Positions 21,830 to 35,687 of a stretch of 64,000 nucleotides of DNA are shown here, in pieces. This DNA is from Sinohyriopsis cumingii (taxonomy: Eukaryota; Mollusca; Bivalvia; Unionida; Unionidae): NCBI GenBank assembly GCA_028554795.2, contig CM068838.1:131697428-131761427 (forward strand), read 5' to 3'. How positions within the stretch are numbered: position 1 is the stretch's first letter; every line of letters starts with the position of its first letter. The notes under the pieces are model-generated. The model was not told the DNA's origin and did no database searches. It saw only the letters and a program-made list of their open reading frames with translations. The translations under genes and the position numbers were made by a program.

Positions 21830-21835
21830 TTTAAT
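21830..21835 (-). promoter_or_regulatory. possible HERPUD poly(A) signal ATTAAA
   Basis: ATTAAA on the minus strand, 105 nt beyond the HERPUD stop codon. Variant signals of this kind are common, but AT-rich DNA produces them by chance. A canonical AATAAA occurs further on near 20755, inside the tandem array. Confidence 0.2.
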
Positions 21836-21940
21836 AAACATTTTACAATTATTATGTTTGGCACTGTTGAGATTCCAAGCTCCATAAGCAACAGCTTCAG
21901 GATTTCTTCTCAGTTAAAAACAATTGTAAAACTTGGCTCT

Positions 21941-22102
21941 TCAGTTTGCATTCACTGCTGGAGGTTGCTGTGGCACTAGCGACAGAAAGAATGTTGAAAT
22001 AAAAGTCCACATTATGGACAGGACACTAGGACCTGCAGGGACTGAAGGTGTGTTTGGTTGTGCCAAAGAATCATTCTCCTCACTTTCTGTTGGATTTTCT
22101 CT
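21941..22102 (-). CDS. HERPUD2: HERPUD coding exon 8 with stop
   Basis: 54 codons including TGA at 21943-21941. Acceptor CTTGTATTGCAG. The residues PSVLSIMWTFISTFFLSLVP match the vertebrate HERP C-terminus (PGLMASAWSFITTFFTSLIP), which makes the assignment of this exon to the same gene secure despite a 6.2-kb intron that contains the DIRS fossil. Confidence 0.92.
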   Translation of the reverse strand, partial: RENPTESEENDSLAQPNTPSVPAGPSVLSIMWTFISTFFLSLVPQQPPAVNAN

Positions 22103-25100
22103 CTGCAATACAAGAAAACCAAGAATACATCAAAGTAGGTATAGTAAAACCTGATGTGAGCAAATGCCACTCATTTATGACCAAAATTATCATGCAATTT
22201 CACTGCTGTGAACTACCACCTGATAAGTAACCTTAAGTTTTTTGGCAAAGTATGTTTCAGCACTGCCATCAATGCTAATATTTGTTAAAACTTAAATCTG
22301 AACCAACAATGTTGCTGGATTCTAGACTTGTGCTCATTGATTATACAATGAAATGTATACAAGACCTTATTTGATGTATGACCTGGTGAAAATCAAATCT
22401 TCATCTTTTCTGTTGTGGAAAACCCACGATATTTCAATGTCATACTGACACAAGAGCATCACATTAACAACATATATTATATTCATATCTTTGTTTCATA
22501 GTCCTCTATGTAGAGATGGCAGAAAGCAAATTTTTAAGTAAATTAAATTTCTCCGAGAATACTTACCCAATACATTATGCTAAATATATTTGCCTGCTAC
22601 CTCGTGAATCCAGCCCAACTAAAAGAACAAAATCATCTTTCCCTGTCAATATCAATAGATAAAGGGTAATAACTTTAGCCCATTACCTCCCCTTGACACC
22701 AACAGGTGTCAACAGTTTTTAGCTGAGCAATATACTAATAAGGATGCTCACATGGCAGGGTGGTTGGTTAAGTTTTTAAGTTATGTGATTGGATAAGTAT
22801 TCTTGAAGAAGAAGAATTTTCTAAAAAATTTGCTTTCTCCTTCAAATACATTTCCCAATCACATTATGTTATGAGAATAAGTAACAGGAGGGGATGCTGA
22901 GCATCTGACCTCTTCCTAGTGTATACTTCTAGTGAAGAATAGTCGATTACCCAGGTGAACGATAACCTCATCTCCTAATTACATAAGCAATACAGATTGT
23001 GGCCACTTGACCTGTGACCCTAACATACGGTTAAAGTTGAATATTGAAATCTTACCTACAAAAACTTCACCCACAAATCCAGCGAAGCTACAGGCTGTGT
23101 TGATTGATCCAGTTGGGTCTGGTGATGGTCTGTGCTGACATCACTAGACCTACCAGATTCTGAGACGAAGGCTCGTAAAAGTTGATTCTGCATGACAGCC
23201 AACAGTAATATCTTGGATCGAAACATTGCGCTTTAACGCGAGGCCTGCACAGATGGCTTGAAACTTCTGAGCAGTAATCTTTGTGAGGTGACTATCTGGT
23301 GAGACCTCAGAACACACCAAGAGTACAACCCACTTTAGTTAGAGTGGGCTTGAAGGGTGATATTGTTCCAGCTAACACCAGAAGGATGAGGCCTTTGTAC
23401 GTAAAACAACTTACACGTGTGTTGCAAGTACCGCTTGAAAGCGCAAACAGGACCTGGCATGGCTGCTGTTCTCGACCTGTCTATGGAAGAGAGCAAGCAA
23501 GTGGTGACTCCTTGTTTACTAACAGAAGGTAATCTATTTTAGACTACAAAGTCTGTGTTGATAGAACCACCAAACCCTCTGATCTGAAGAGAGTTTTGGT
23601 CAACATAAAGGGCATGCAGCTTACTTACCGTGCATGCAGAAGCTAATGCCATCAGGAAATGTAATAGTGACTTTAGTAAAGTGTAGGCTAGAAGTTCTAA
23701 TGAATTCGAATTGTGCCATGTTAAACCCAGAATTGTTTCCATCTGGAAACTGAATAAGGAATTTTGGTCAACTGAGACCAAAACTGTCTAAAGATCTGAC
23801 AGATCTATATCCTGTTAAAAAATCATGTCTGCCACGATGCCAGAATGCCCAATATCATGGATGGGTAGCCTTTGATAGAGATTGTGGCCAACTATTTCTA
23901 CTAAAAGAGCCAGAGAAAAAAATCTGAGGGATTGAGACTTGCAGAGAGATGATGTTGGTATGGCACAAATCCCTGAAAACATGCTACTTACTAGAGAAAG
24001 CCTTCAGAGTGCAGGGCCTCCTGCTCTCGAGATTCACTCCACAATTGAAGGTTTTAATTGTTTGACTTACAAGGCTGTCCTGATAAGAACCAAGTGTATA
24101 GAAGAAGAGGATGGTCTGGGCAAGGAAGGACCACCCCTGACCATGGTTACTGGAGAAGATTCAGGTTGGGCGGAATCTTCCTGGGCATATCTATCGCTAG
24201 AACATGTACACTGGTGACCCAGGACTTATCCCATCGGAGAGGATCTATCAGAATCATCTTGCCATTCTGACCCCATTACTTCTGGATTATTTTCGGTCTC
24301 AGCAGTGGGAGGGGATTGACAGTGCATCCACAGCCCAAACTTTTGGGTCTGGAGCTGGAGATTAAGGTGGGTAGTTTGTAAATCCACGTGAAGACCAATG
24401 GATAGCGGAACCATTGTGTAAAGGAAATGACCTATTCTGGATAGTGAAAGGCTTGATAACAGCCTTTATTTCTAGGAAGTTGATGTGTAGAGGCTGTTCC
24501 CCTGGCTCACATTTGACACTGATAGTAGTGTAGATTGGTAACAGGTGGGTATCCCCACTGTGAGCACTGGCATTGGTACCTAACGTTATTTCCACTTGGG
24601 GCTTCTCCAGTGGGATTCCCATGGTCTGCCAACCTGGGCTGCATCACTGATGCAGGAATGATCATGACTGTTTGATCAAGGGGAGTTGAAAATTGTGCTC
24701 ACACTGTCTATATAAAACGAACAGCCAAGCAGGATCAAGTCCACTGCTGCACTTAATCAGTCACACCAGACTATGATTGGTTAAAATTCCAGATGGACAA
24801 AATTCTGAGATGGATGGAGGTCCAACTTTTCCCAGTTCACCAGAAAGCCTGGATGACCTAAAAAAGAGGAGATCATTCCAGCCTTGGGGTATAATTCTAT
24901 TCTAACTATAGTCTGGAAAGATCTCTCTCTGTACCATAAGTTTCTGATGGATGTGTTCCATGTACGCTGTCGACTGGAACAGGGTGATGACATAATCCAT
25001 AATCTCAGTAAAAACCTGAAGGGCTGATGTTGAAACCAAAGGATAACTTTGAATTGATAAACAGTGTTGTTGTAAGGAAAATGGAGAAAATGTTTGTGAC

Positions 25101-28100
25101 AAAGGGTGGATAGAGATGTGAAAATATGTGTCACTCAAATCGAGATGGATAGCATACTCGGCCCATTAAAAGAAAAATCTGCTTTCAGAAGAAAAACATC
25201 GCCTTGAATAAAACCATGGGGACTGTGATATTTGCACAAGCTCCACCAATTTTTTTTATTCTAATGAGCAACTCTATCTCCTGTTCTAGATAGGCATCCT
25301 TCTACCGATCTGACAGTGCATCCTTAAAGAGGAGAGAAGGGAAGTAGAAGGATTGGATGAACAAAATACAAAGCCCCTCCAAAATGACCTGGATCACCCA
25401 TCTAGTTTGAGAGTAGAGGGAGATCCAGTAAGCCCGATAACACAGTAGATGGCTGCCCAGTGGTAAGCTGCTTGCAGGTGGTGGGAAAGTATGTCATTAT
25501 CTCCAGTTTGGAGGCTTTCGTTAAAGTCTGTTTCTTCCCGTCTCTGTACGATTGCCTCATGGTTTGGCTGTGGTCTCCTGGCTTTGGGTTGGGATTTTTG
25601 GTGCTGGTGTATATCTACTGAGGAAATCAGGGCCGCTGAGCATCCCTTTGCAGTGGCAAGGGCTGAGACGGTCCAAACGCTTGTGCAGGGGAAGCGGCAA
25701 GTTGGAGAGGCAGTTCCTGAGCTGCCTACATTTAAACTTCTTTGATCTGTACTCCAAAAAGCAGCTAATACCCAAACAGGGTCGTCCCTAAAGCAAGAGT
25801 ATGGTGCAGTTTAAGCCACATTGACTGCAGACATATATCATGTCAGATTAGGTCTAAATTGGCTGAAGCCATCAAGACATTGATCATGTACCCGAGTGAT
25901 CCTGACCATTGCATCCCAGTCGTAGCTATTTTTGGATTGTTCAGCGAGCCAGAAGATAGCCAATTGGGCCAAATCTAACAGAAAACGATGCCACGATGTT
26001 CTGAACCAGCTTAGACATCGCATGGAACACATTCTTACCCATTCTGTAATACAATGGAGCCAAATGTGGATGGCTGCCACATTCTTGTTGAGAGTTGGAA
26101 GGTGTTGCAGTGCGTCTGATACCAGTGAGAAGAGGAAGTCGCTGGAACATGGCTTTCCAAGAAGAATACCTTAGAGTTCCCCATGACACCAATCTGACCT
26201 GAAAGCCAGTAGTTAATCTCTTCAATCTTGCCAATTGGGGAATGAGCCAGAAAGAATGTCTCTTCTTCCCCAAAATCAACTAACAACTTTACTTTGTAAT
26301 CATGGGTAATTATAGGGTACGGTGGGCATTCTGAATAGATTTCCTCGATTGTGGTTTGAAAGCTGATTAGATGTAAACAAGATGGGTTTCCCGGCATCTC
26401 ATCACAATTACAGTGTGCCAGGTCCTCATCCAGGTTGGCTTGTAGTTCTGCACATGTCATGCCTGGTGGCATTGATAACTCTGGCCAGTCATATTTGCCA
26501 ATGTCACTAGCTCTCTCGTGAGGGTAGGCAGTGAGTACATGAAATAATGACTACTGGCTATGTGAACAGTGTCTGGTCAGCCCGGGTGCTGGTGCTATAA
26601 GATGGTCCGGCTATCACTGGTACTGGCTGCTCCAAAGGCCTGGTTGAATGGAGAGATTTCTCTGGCACAGAAGTGATAAGACACCAACGGTGTGGCTATA
26701 TGGACAAATTTATCACTAAGATCCCCATATTTGGCTGGACCATTTCAACGAAAAGGTCCCCATGCTGGGATGGCTTTACTGCTCGTTTCGACTGGATGGC
26801 TGGTGATGACGGGATGGTCAGAAAAGTATGGCAATACAACAGATTCAGCACGAACACCGTGTGCCTTAACTTACAAGCTCCAAGCCACTTACACTCACTG
26901 GGCTGCCTAAAACTGGGGAATACTCTCCAATGACCAACAACAAACAGTAGGTTGCCTTCCTTGATTTATTCCAACTTTCATTCCCTTCAGTGCTACTACT
27001 AGTAATATTTTTTGAATTGACACAAAAATGGCTAATTGTCAGGTGATGAACAGTATGATGTGTGCTCTGTTCAGAAATGCTCAAACTAGCTACACCTTAG
27101 GGTGTAAAGAGAAGGTAATGAGCAAGAGTTACTGCCCTTTGTCTACTAAAATTCCAGAAAAAGATGATTTTACATCTTTTATTAGGGCTGGATTCACAAG
27201 GTAGAAGGCTAATATTCCTAATGTAACGTGATTGTGAAACATATTCAAAAGAGAAATTCTCTGGTGGGACAAAGGATCAATCATGGTTAGGGAAGGGAAA
27301 GGGGATGGGAGAGAATGGTGAATGATAGCCAATGTGTGACAAGATAAAGTGTATATGCATGCCGAATTTAAAACAAACATTTAATGATTCTATATCACTT
27401 CTTTGACAATCAGTATATAATTTGTCTACATATCTAACTCAAGTTTGCTCAGCTAGTAAAGATTCTTCTCTATTTTGTTATTACTCTTTTTCTTCAAAAT
27501 CTTTGCAAATGTAAAATCATGTATTGAACCCAACACCAAAAATTTGTATATTCACCAGTTTATTTACTGTATCAGATGTTACCTTGTTTCTCAGAGTAGT
27601 GTGAAGTTTGCTTTAAGTAATGAATCTCCAATCACAATCAGATTGGGAACAGATATTTAACAATGACTTGCAACACACACAAAAATGCACATCAACCTGA
27701 TACATTTTAAAGTTGTTTTTTTTTTGCTGTTGGTTTTAACAATACATTTATCACATTTTTGGTTAATATTATGCCAAGGAAATAGGAGCTGAATGATTTC
27801 CCAAAGACACAAAGACAGAGCCAACCCAGGCTAGCCAGAAAGGGTATATAATGATTTTGAATTTCTTCAACCACTGAAGAAAAAAAATCAATTTGTAAAA
27901 CAGTCAAATAGTGCAACATTCAAAAGTGATTATTCTCAAGTCCTGTTTGTGATATTCAGACCATGAAAAATTCTGTCTATGGGGAACAAAAAATATGTAG
28001 AGTACTATAATACAGATAGAAATTAGTAGTAGAAACGTCTTTCCCACCCTTGTCTTTTTCCAAAGAAAATAATGGCAGATGTGCCTAATAAATTTGTCCA

Positions 28101-29915
28101 AAAAAGTGTTGGTTTATTTTCTGACAAAGATATTCACAATAAATATTTGCAAATCGTTTTTAAAAAAATGCAGTCACATATCAGCAATCACATGATTATC
28201 ACTGGTTAAATACTGGAATTCACTAATGGAGCTTTTTCATTAAAAAGATATGAGTGGTTAAGTAAGAAATTAGAGAAAGGCATACATTTTCAACTGGTCG
28301 GTCACTTCCTTGTTGTGCCTGCTGATGTTGCTGATTTTGATTTTGTAGTTGTTGTTGCTGATTGTTGTTATTTTCCCTCCGCAATGGAAACCATCCTGCT
28401 TGATACCTATTAGAACAGAAAGTCACTTAAACCACAGTGTTACAAAATAATTAAACTATGCATCTTCAATAAAATAAAATAACTGAGTTTAGACCCACTG
28501 TTAAAGAAAGTCCATGTAAAAGCCCATACATTCAAGCATTAAAGACTTATGTAATTTAAGACTGACACACACTGCAAATCTCAAACTTTTGATAAGCATA
28601 AAACTTTCAAAGACTAATGAACTTTCCAAATGGCATTTATGTGGTGGCTGTTCCAGATAAAATTGTGTAGTGCATCTAATTTCATTTAAAAAAATGGTGA
28701 GGTAATTCAGAACATTCTAAAGAGTTTCATGTTGAAAACTCCAATTACATTTCTATTGGCGGTGGACTGTTCAAAAGAGTGCTTTCTGAAACTCCTCCCC
28801 CATATCACTTTTTTCTGGAAGAACCATAAGCAGGAACATAATTACACAATACACACATTATAGCCGAGTCAATGGTGGAAGTTTCATGTTGCAAGAACAA
28901 TGACTGGATCTAAAAAAAATCATATGATGCAATCGTCTCATGATTAGCAGTAAATTATTATTCACAACATAAAAGTAGCTTCAGTCACTGTCATTGTTGT
29001 TGCTGTTGATGGGTTTAATGGCATTTTTCAATACATGATAGGCTATACATGGCGGCCTGTATTAATGGGAGGAAGAACACAAGAAAACCCCGGAAAGAAC
29101 CACCAACCCACGAGAAGCTACTGGCAAGCTTTCTCACATACCCACATTGGCCAAATCCAATACTCAAACTCAAACTCATGCAGACAGAGGTGAGATGGCA
29201 GTGATCCATAACGGAGAGCGCTTTAGACCACTTGGCCACTGCTTCAGTCATTATAGCAAAGATCTAACTTAACATCAAAAAGAATTTTAAAAATCAATTA
29301 TAAATGGAAATATAAAATACAAACATTTCATCAATTGAACTTTGAAGATCTAGATCTACTTTGAGGAAAAAATGGTAAATAATCCAAAATTATCTCATTA
29401 TTCATTTATATACTTACAAGTATACTGCGAAGAAACACACTAGCACCATTAGGAAACGACTGGGTGTGGAATAGAAATACACAATGCTTATAAGAACTAG
29501 AAGTCTGGAGAAAGTATAGATATAGTCAAGCCAATCTCTCTGTCCAAATTCATCATCATTATCATCCATTACAGCAGCACCAGCACCTGCATCCATTCGA
29601 ACATTTTCATTGGCTGCGACTCTCTCATTATCTTGATTCTGATTGACTGGTTGGCCAGGAGTTGCTGGTGTGTTGGGAGGTGTCTGCTGCTGCTGTTGCC
29701 AGCCTGCTTGGTAACTATGAAAAACAAAAATGTTGTAAATACTCTAATTACATTGCATACTCACTTCTGTTACAGTTTGCTTTTGTAAGCCTAAAATTAT
29801 ACAGGGTCAGGCATATTTTGTACCTTGCACCCATTTAGCCACCAGAAAGTTCGCTTTAGGCTAAGACATTTAAGTCAGTGTATCCTAGCGGGCTATTATA
29901 TGTTTTTACGAATTA

Positions 29916-29952
<37 letters not shown>

Positions 29953-32900
29953 TTGAATTTTTAACACAGCTTTAACAATTTTTCAGTCATATCACTACGA
30001 TGTCTGCAGTTTGAGTTTATAGCAATGTCTAGCATGGGGGCATCATGCCAGACATGTAGCATCATATCCCACACAATCACATTATCCTGACAATATTTAT
30101 TCAAAACAAACCCACATAAAAATACTAAAGAAAGGATGATAAATGTTAAAGCATAGGAAGGTAAAAGTCTTGAAGTTCAAAATTTTGCCTTCTTTGCCTT
30201 TTTTCAAGGGTAATGAAATAAAGATGCACTACCAGACTCTTTTTCTAGCAGCTACTGGGTTACTACCAATCTGAAAGGTGTCTGACCCAGTTACATGACA
30301 TGTCTCAATTATAAAGTTACTTGTATCACTTTAATACATAAAATCATCAATAAAATGCAGCATTGACCTGTCACAGATTTTGTACATGTAAGTATGTGAT
30401 GTGGAGTGTATAAAGTGTGTCCTGTAATGCCACATTACTAGGTAAGTGTGCAATGTTAGAAATATTACAACTCATTTCTAGTTATAACAATGCTCATTTT
30501 TAAAAAAATTATGAAAACTGCTGAATGATTGCAATGGTTTGCAAGCTAATGGTCCCCCAAAATAAGCAAATTCAGTTAACTTTTGTACCCCATTTACCAT
30601 GGTTTGTCCCCCACCTACTAAAACCAAGTTTCGTCTCTTCAACTCAAATGGAAAGGAACGTTTAACAGAAATTTTTCTCCATATAAAACCATGATACTGC
30701 CCTTGACAATAGACCAATGTGGTGCACAATGCTCCTGCTAATGATGATATATGTTTAACAAGCTGCACCCATTAATCTTAACATTTACAGAGTAGTAAAG
30801 AAAGTGTTACAAAAAACATAAAATACTATGACCTTGAACTTCAGGACAAGAACCCAAATATGGTAGAAAATGCACCTTCTAGCAACGATACATGTAAGAA
30901 TGCCAAGTTCCATCCCTTACTCTAAAACAGATTTAAGGTTATAAAGCAGATGGGAGAGCGTAATGGAAAATTTAAAGTTCTGAGCAGTGATGACCTAGAT
31001 AGCACCTACAATGTGGTATGCAAGAAAGCTTTTAGTGATATGCAAACTCACCAAGTGTCATCCTTTAATCTCAAATTTATTGAGTGGCAAGAAAATTGTG
31101 ATAAAAACATGCAATATCAAGCCCCTGACCTTTGTCTTGAGGACTGGACCTCAAGGTGTTAAGCAACACACCTAATTATGATGTATAAATATGCCAAATT
31201 TCATCCCATGATCTAAAATGCCTTTAGAGTTACACAGCAAATGGAATTATGTGATGGAAAACAACAAATACTGAACCATGATTTTAACCTTAAACAGAGC
31301 ATCCCCAATGAAGTACGAGACATCTAGTAATGATCTAAAATTATACCAAGATTAAGCCCTTAAATTCAAATGTGATGGATGGATGGACAAATGGACAGAC
31401 TGAAAACATGGATACCATGCTCCCCCCACTTTTCTCTGAAAAAGTGGGGAACATTAAAGAAATAATTCAATCAGCATCATTAATTTCATTTAAAGTTCTG
31501 CTGTTATGGGCACAGACCCAGACTTGCCAACCCAGGCAAAAACCTTCTTAGTAAGGCAATCAGAATTCGTCTGCATTAGACCACTTTTAGTACGGTGTAA
31601 CAAAATATTTACTGCTAATGTCAACGTGAAACATGCATTAAAAAATTTCAATAGTGCGATCTGAGACTAATACAGAAAAGTCAAGCATTATGTTCAACTA
31701 CTTGACGTAAACTTTGGGTTATTTTGAAGCAATTTCAAGTGGTGAAAGCAATCTTTTCTACTGCTCTAAGGCATACTAAAAAAACCAAGATGTTTCATCT
31801 TTTGACAGACGTTTGTGTCCTTTCATCTTCATTTTTAGACAACTCTACCAACACCAGCTTGATCATGCAGGCATTGTGCATGACAAATGGGGGCAATTTA
31901 AAGTGTCCAATGTACTAACATAAAAGTTTGACCAATTAACTGACCAACACCATTGAATTTACTATGAAGCTCAGATCAGGATCAAACATGGACAAGCAAG
32001 TATCTGGATAAGACCACAATGATCATATTTCTTGAATTTTTGCTATAGTTCCAAGAATCCTTAACTATGGGTGATTTCAGCAAGATTTAGAGTGAAGCCA
32101 TAAGGGTTGGCAGGTCTGCAGACCAATGATACAATGGTACAGATTTCAAAAGACTACATAGAAATTGTTGACCTTCTGTATTGTGCTGATTATCTACTTC
32201 TTACCACTACCCCCTTGTTCATATGGTCTGGTTTAACAGGCGAGTCATTCTGTTGTTATTCACAATGTTGGACACTGGATTATACACTTGTGCTAAATTT
32301 TATCTGAACTTGCAGCATGATTACAAGGACATCATTTCTGTAAGTGGAAATCTAGCTCTTCAAACAAACAAAACACAGTTAATCTGAGCTGAATCAACCA
32401 TGTCCTACTAATCAAATCCTGGCAAGTTCCAAGCTTATATTTTTGGACTCAGTTGGAATAATGAAAGGAATTTTTTTAAAATCAAAAGTATTCAATTGCA
32501 GCAACAAATAAAAATTAAAAAAGTAAGAAACTGCATGAGTATAACACTGCATGTTTTACTTACTATTGTTGCATGTACTGTGCCATGTACTGGGCATAGA
32601 CCTGTTGCATGTACAAGTACTGTTCATGTGTGTACATCATTCCCGCTGCAGGCATCACTGGCACACTTGGATACTGAGGTATCTGTGGCATAGTGTGGCT
32701 GAAAATAAACAGATAAATCCACAATCAAATTTAAACTTAGTTTCAAATTGATTGCAAATAGGTTAAAGCCTATACAATGTACTCTTCACAGCAAATTTTG
32801 TGTGATATAACATTTGTTGTGGTGCAAATTGAAAAACTGAGGAAACTAATGACTCTGAATAGGTGTGCATGACTGTCGATACTTGTGCCTTTGCACATGT

Positions 32901-35649
32901 TGGTGCAAAACGTGATACCACTGTACAAGCAGACCCACGCACCCATTTTCAATTGATTTAAAATATATATAAATTACAATATTTATCACTCTGTAATTTC
33001 TTTTACCAAAAGTCTAAATAATGTTTGCTAACAATAAACTAACAAAAAAGAACATTTCTAAACAATATTGTAACCATCTTCTCAATTTTATGAATATATG
33101 CTCGTGAGGAACATTAGGGCATTTTTTTTTCTTTGACTTGTTGAAAGAGATCATATCAAATATGGAAAATATTATATGCAAACACCTAGGTTTAAAATAT
33201 TTCCTAACAGAGGTACTGATGTTTTGATTGATGGGTGAAATCTAAGAGTTAGACTCTTTTTAGAAAGTTTAAACTCATTCCTAGGTATCCTGACAAAGTT
33301 TAAATGAAGTAAACTGTACCTACCTGCTATTGCTACAGAACAAATCTGATTACAAACTGAACTCAAGCAATAATTTGTGAATTTCTGACCAAATCCTATG
33401 GATTTTCTTTCTATTGTCAACTCAACTGACTTAGAGAACTTACCCAGCATTTTGAGAATTCCCTGTGACTGTAGTAAAGGAACTCTGTGGGCCTCTGTAA
33501 CGTAAGCCATCTGATTCTAGAAAACTTGAGCTACCTGATGTTTCTCTTGGGCTCCACTTAGATTCCTGGATAAAACACAAAAAAACTGTTGATAACTCAC
33601 AGGCTTTCATGTTTAGTTAAGAACATAAAACCAATAAAATACCATCTAATATGAACCTGCAGGGAACAATTATGCGAGTACAAGGAGTTTAACAGCACAC
33701 CAGCATCACACTGGCAAAATGGTGCAGGATCTGCGAGAGATTCCCCATCATTCCAAGTCACATGTGACAACCCACTATGTTCATTTATCTCTTCTGGCTG
33801 CCTGTGTTGAGATTTCCTCTTCTTCCATTTGTATGCTTGGCTCAATCAGAACAGTGTGTAGGTTTGTTCACAACAGCAAGAAAATATTTAACTTGCACTT
33901 GCAGTGACTGGTTATGTAGATTTATGCATATTCATCAAAAATGAGGAAATTTCTGCACAAACAGCAATGGGTGATAAATGAGCTTAATGGATTGTCGCTT
34001 GTTGCAACAATGGACATCACTAAACTATACTTACGTTTTCACTGTTATGCCACAAGTAACAGTAAATACTGCACGTAAAATAAAAACTAATGAATTTTTT
34101 CACATCCTTGGTAGATGACCGAATTAAAATCTTCAGTATTGCAAATGATAATATAAATTTTTGGTCCACCAACCAAAATGCATTTGGAAAGCATGATGAT
34201 CTGATGGTGAAATTTTAAAAATAAATTCTATATTAATTTTCTGGTTAATTCAATGTTAAATGCAAGTTTGCATGTATCAAAGATTTCTCCTCAAAAACTT
34301 TATTGCCCTAAAAAGCTTGTTTGCATTTGGCTGTAAGAAATAAAATGTGTAGTCTTACAATCAAAAGATTATGTTAGTGTGGTCCAAATGGGAAGAAAAA
34401 AACAAAGCAAAAAGGAAGCTGTTCAGTTATGCATCATCCTGCTAATCAATGCAATTAATTTTACAATGCTCTCTTTCAGGAAATAATCATGGCCAAAAAT
34501 ATATACCGGTAGTGTATATTTATGGAAAATGTATCCAATTCTCACCTGTTTGTCTTTATCATGCATGTTTGAATTGTAGTTGTCTGAGTGGACTGATGGG
34601 GAACAAACCAGATGAACTGTGTGCCTGTTGCTTCCATCTTCATACTGGAAAATATACAAAATTGGAGTAAACATCATTGGCAACCAATATTATGTTTTTA
34701 CTGTCTCAACGATCCTTGTGCAGTTTAAGTCAATTATGTAAGACCTGGGTTTTTTTTCTGAGGTTGTCTATTAGCATTGATGCAAAATGCAAACAAATTT
34801 ATAAAAAAATATATGTCCTTTTGGGAACATTTTTTTCTTTTAACCAGATGTTAGAAATTTTCTAATTGTGTGAAACTGTTCACGTTGACAACTGTCAAAA
34901 TCACCATTATAAAAACTCATGTGGTGATTCATTTAGCTAAATACAACACATTTAGGAGTGACTAAAAATTTATGGATATAAACTATTGTTTGCAAATGTC
35001 TGCCTTGACGCTTCAGACACCTGCAAGTGTATTTTCGAGGTTGTACGAATGGACTAGAAAGGCAAAATTTATAAAGCAATATGCAGAAAAGCCAGACTTT
35101 AATAAGTCTGAAAAAAATAATTACAAAGAAAATACAAATGAATAATAGACAAGTTAAAATCTGTCAGGTCTGGAACAGTGGATTTCACAGGTCAGCCCTT
35201 TCTGTTATATTAGCTAAACAGACATATCAGAATATTTCAGTGCAAAATTTAGCAACAGGGCATGAATTTAAGCATATCACAAGGGGAAAAAAAATCTTAG
35301 TGTAACAAATCTTAAATGATTATTCTATGAGAAATTATATTATGGAATGAGACAGAGATTACCCTCAAATTTGTACTTGTTTTTCTCATAATGTGTGTAT
35401 TGCATGAATGGGCTGATGGGAAGTTTTAAGAGTCCTAATATAACATGATATGTTAATACAATATACTGTGACATCATATAAAGGTAGTTTCTCTTTTTTT
35501 TAAAGCAAGAAATTTGCTTTCCTATTTGAATCAGATCATAATAATAAAAAATAATACTGGAAGAAAGCTGATCAACTGTGCTCACTTTTAAGATCTTTTG
35601 TTACAGTACAGCTCACAGAGTTAATCAAAACCCCACACTTTGCTGCAGG

Positions 35650-35687
<38 letters not shown>

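Larger units (their letters stand above)
22540..27250 (-). mobile_element. DIRS-type tyrosine-recombinase retroelement (fossil) in HERPUD intron 7
   Basis: Inverted terminal repeats: 22545-22730 and the complement of 27060-27245 share ordered blocks (AATTTCTC, CTACCT(C/T)GTGAATCCAGCCC, AAAATCATCTTT, GA(T/C)AAAGGG.A.TAACT). Near 22815-22890 a further stretch resembles the terminal sequence, as expected of the internal complementary region of DIRS elements. Between them, on the minus strand, lie in order a gag-like region, reverse transcriptase, RNase H and tyrosine recombinase remnants. DIRS elements integrate by recombinase and make no target duplication. The copy is old and interrupted many times. 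It lies in the same orientation as the host gene, within its last intron. Confidence 0.8.

Noticed and set aside
28720-28860. Possible additional HERPUD exon between exons 6 and 7
   Set aside because: Exon 6 and exon 7 join in phase inside the conserved YQAGWFP block, leaving no room for another coding exon.
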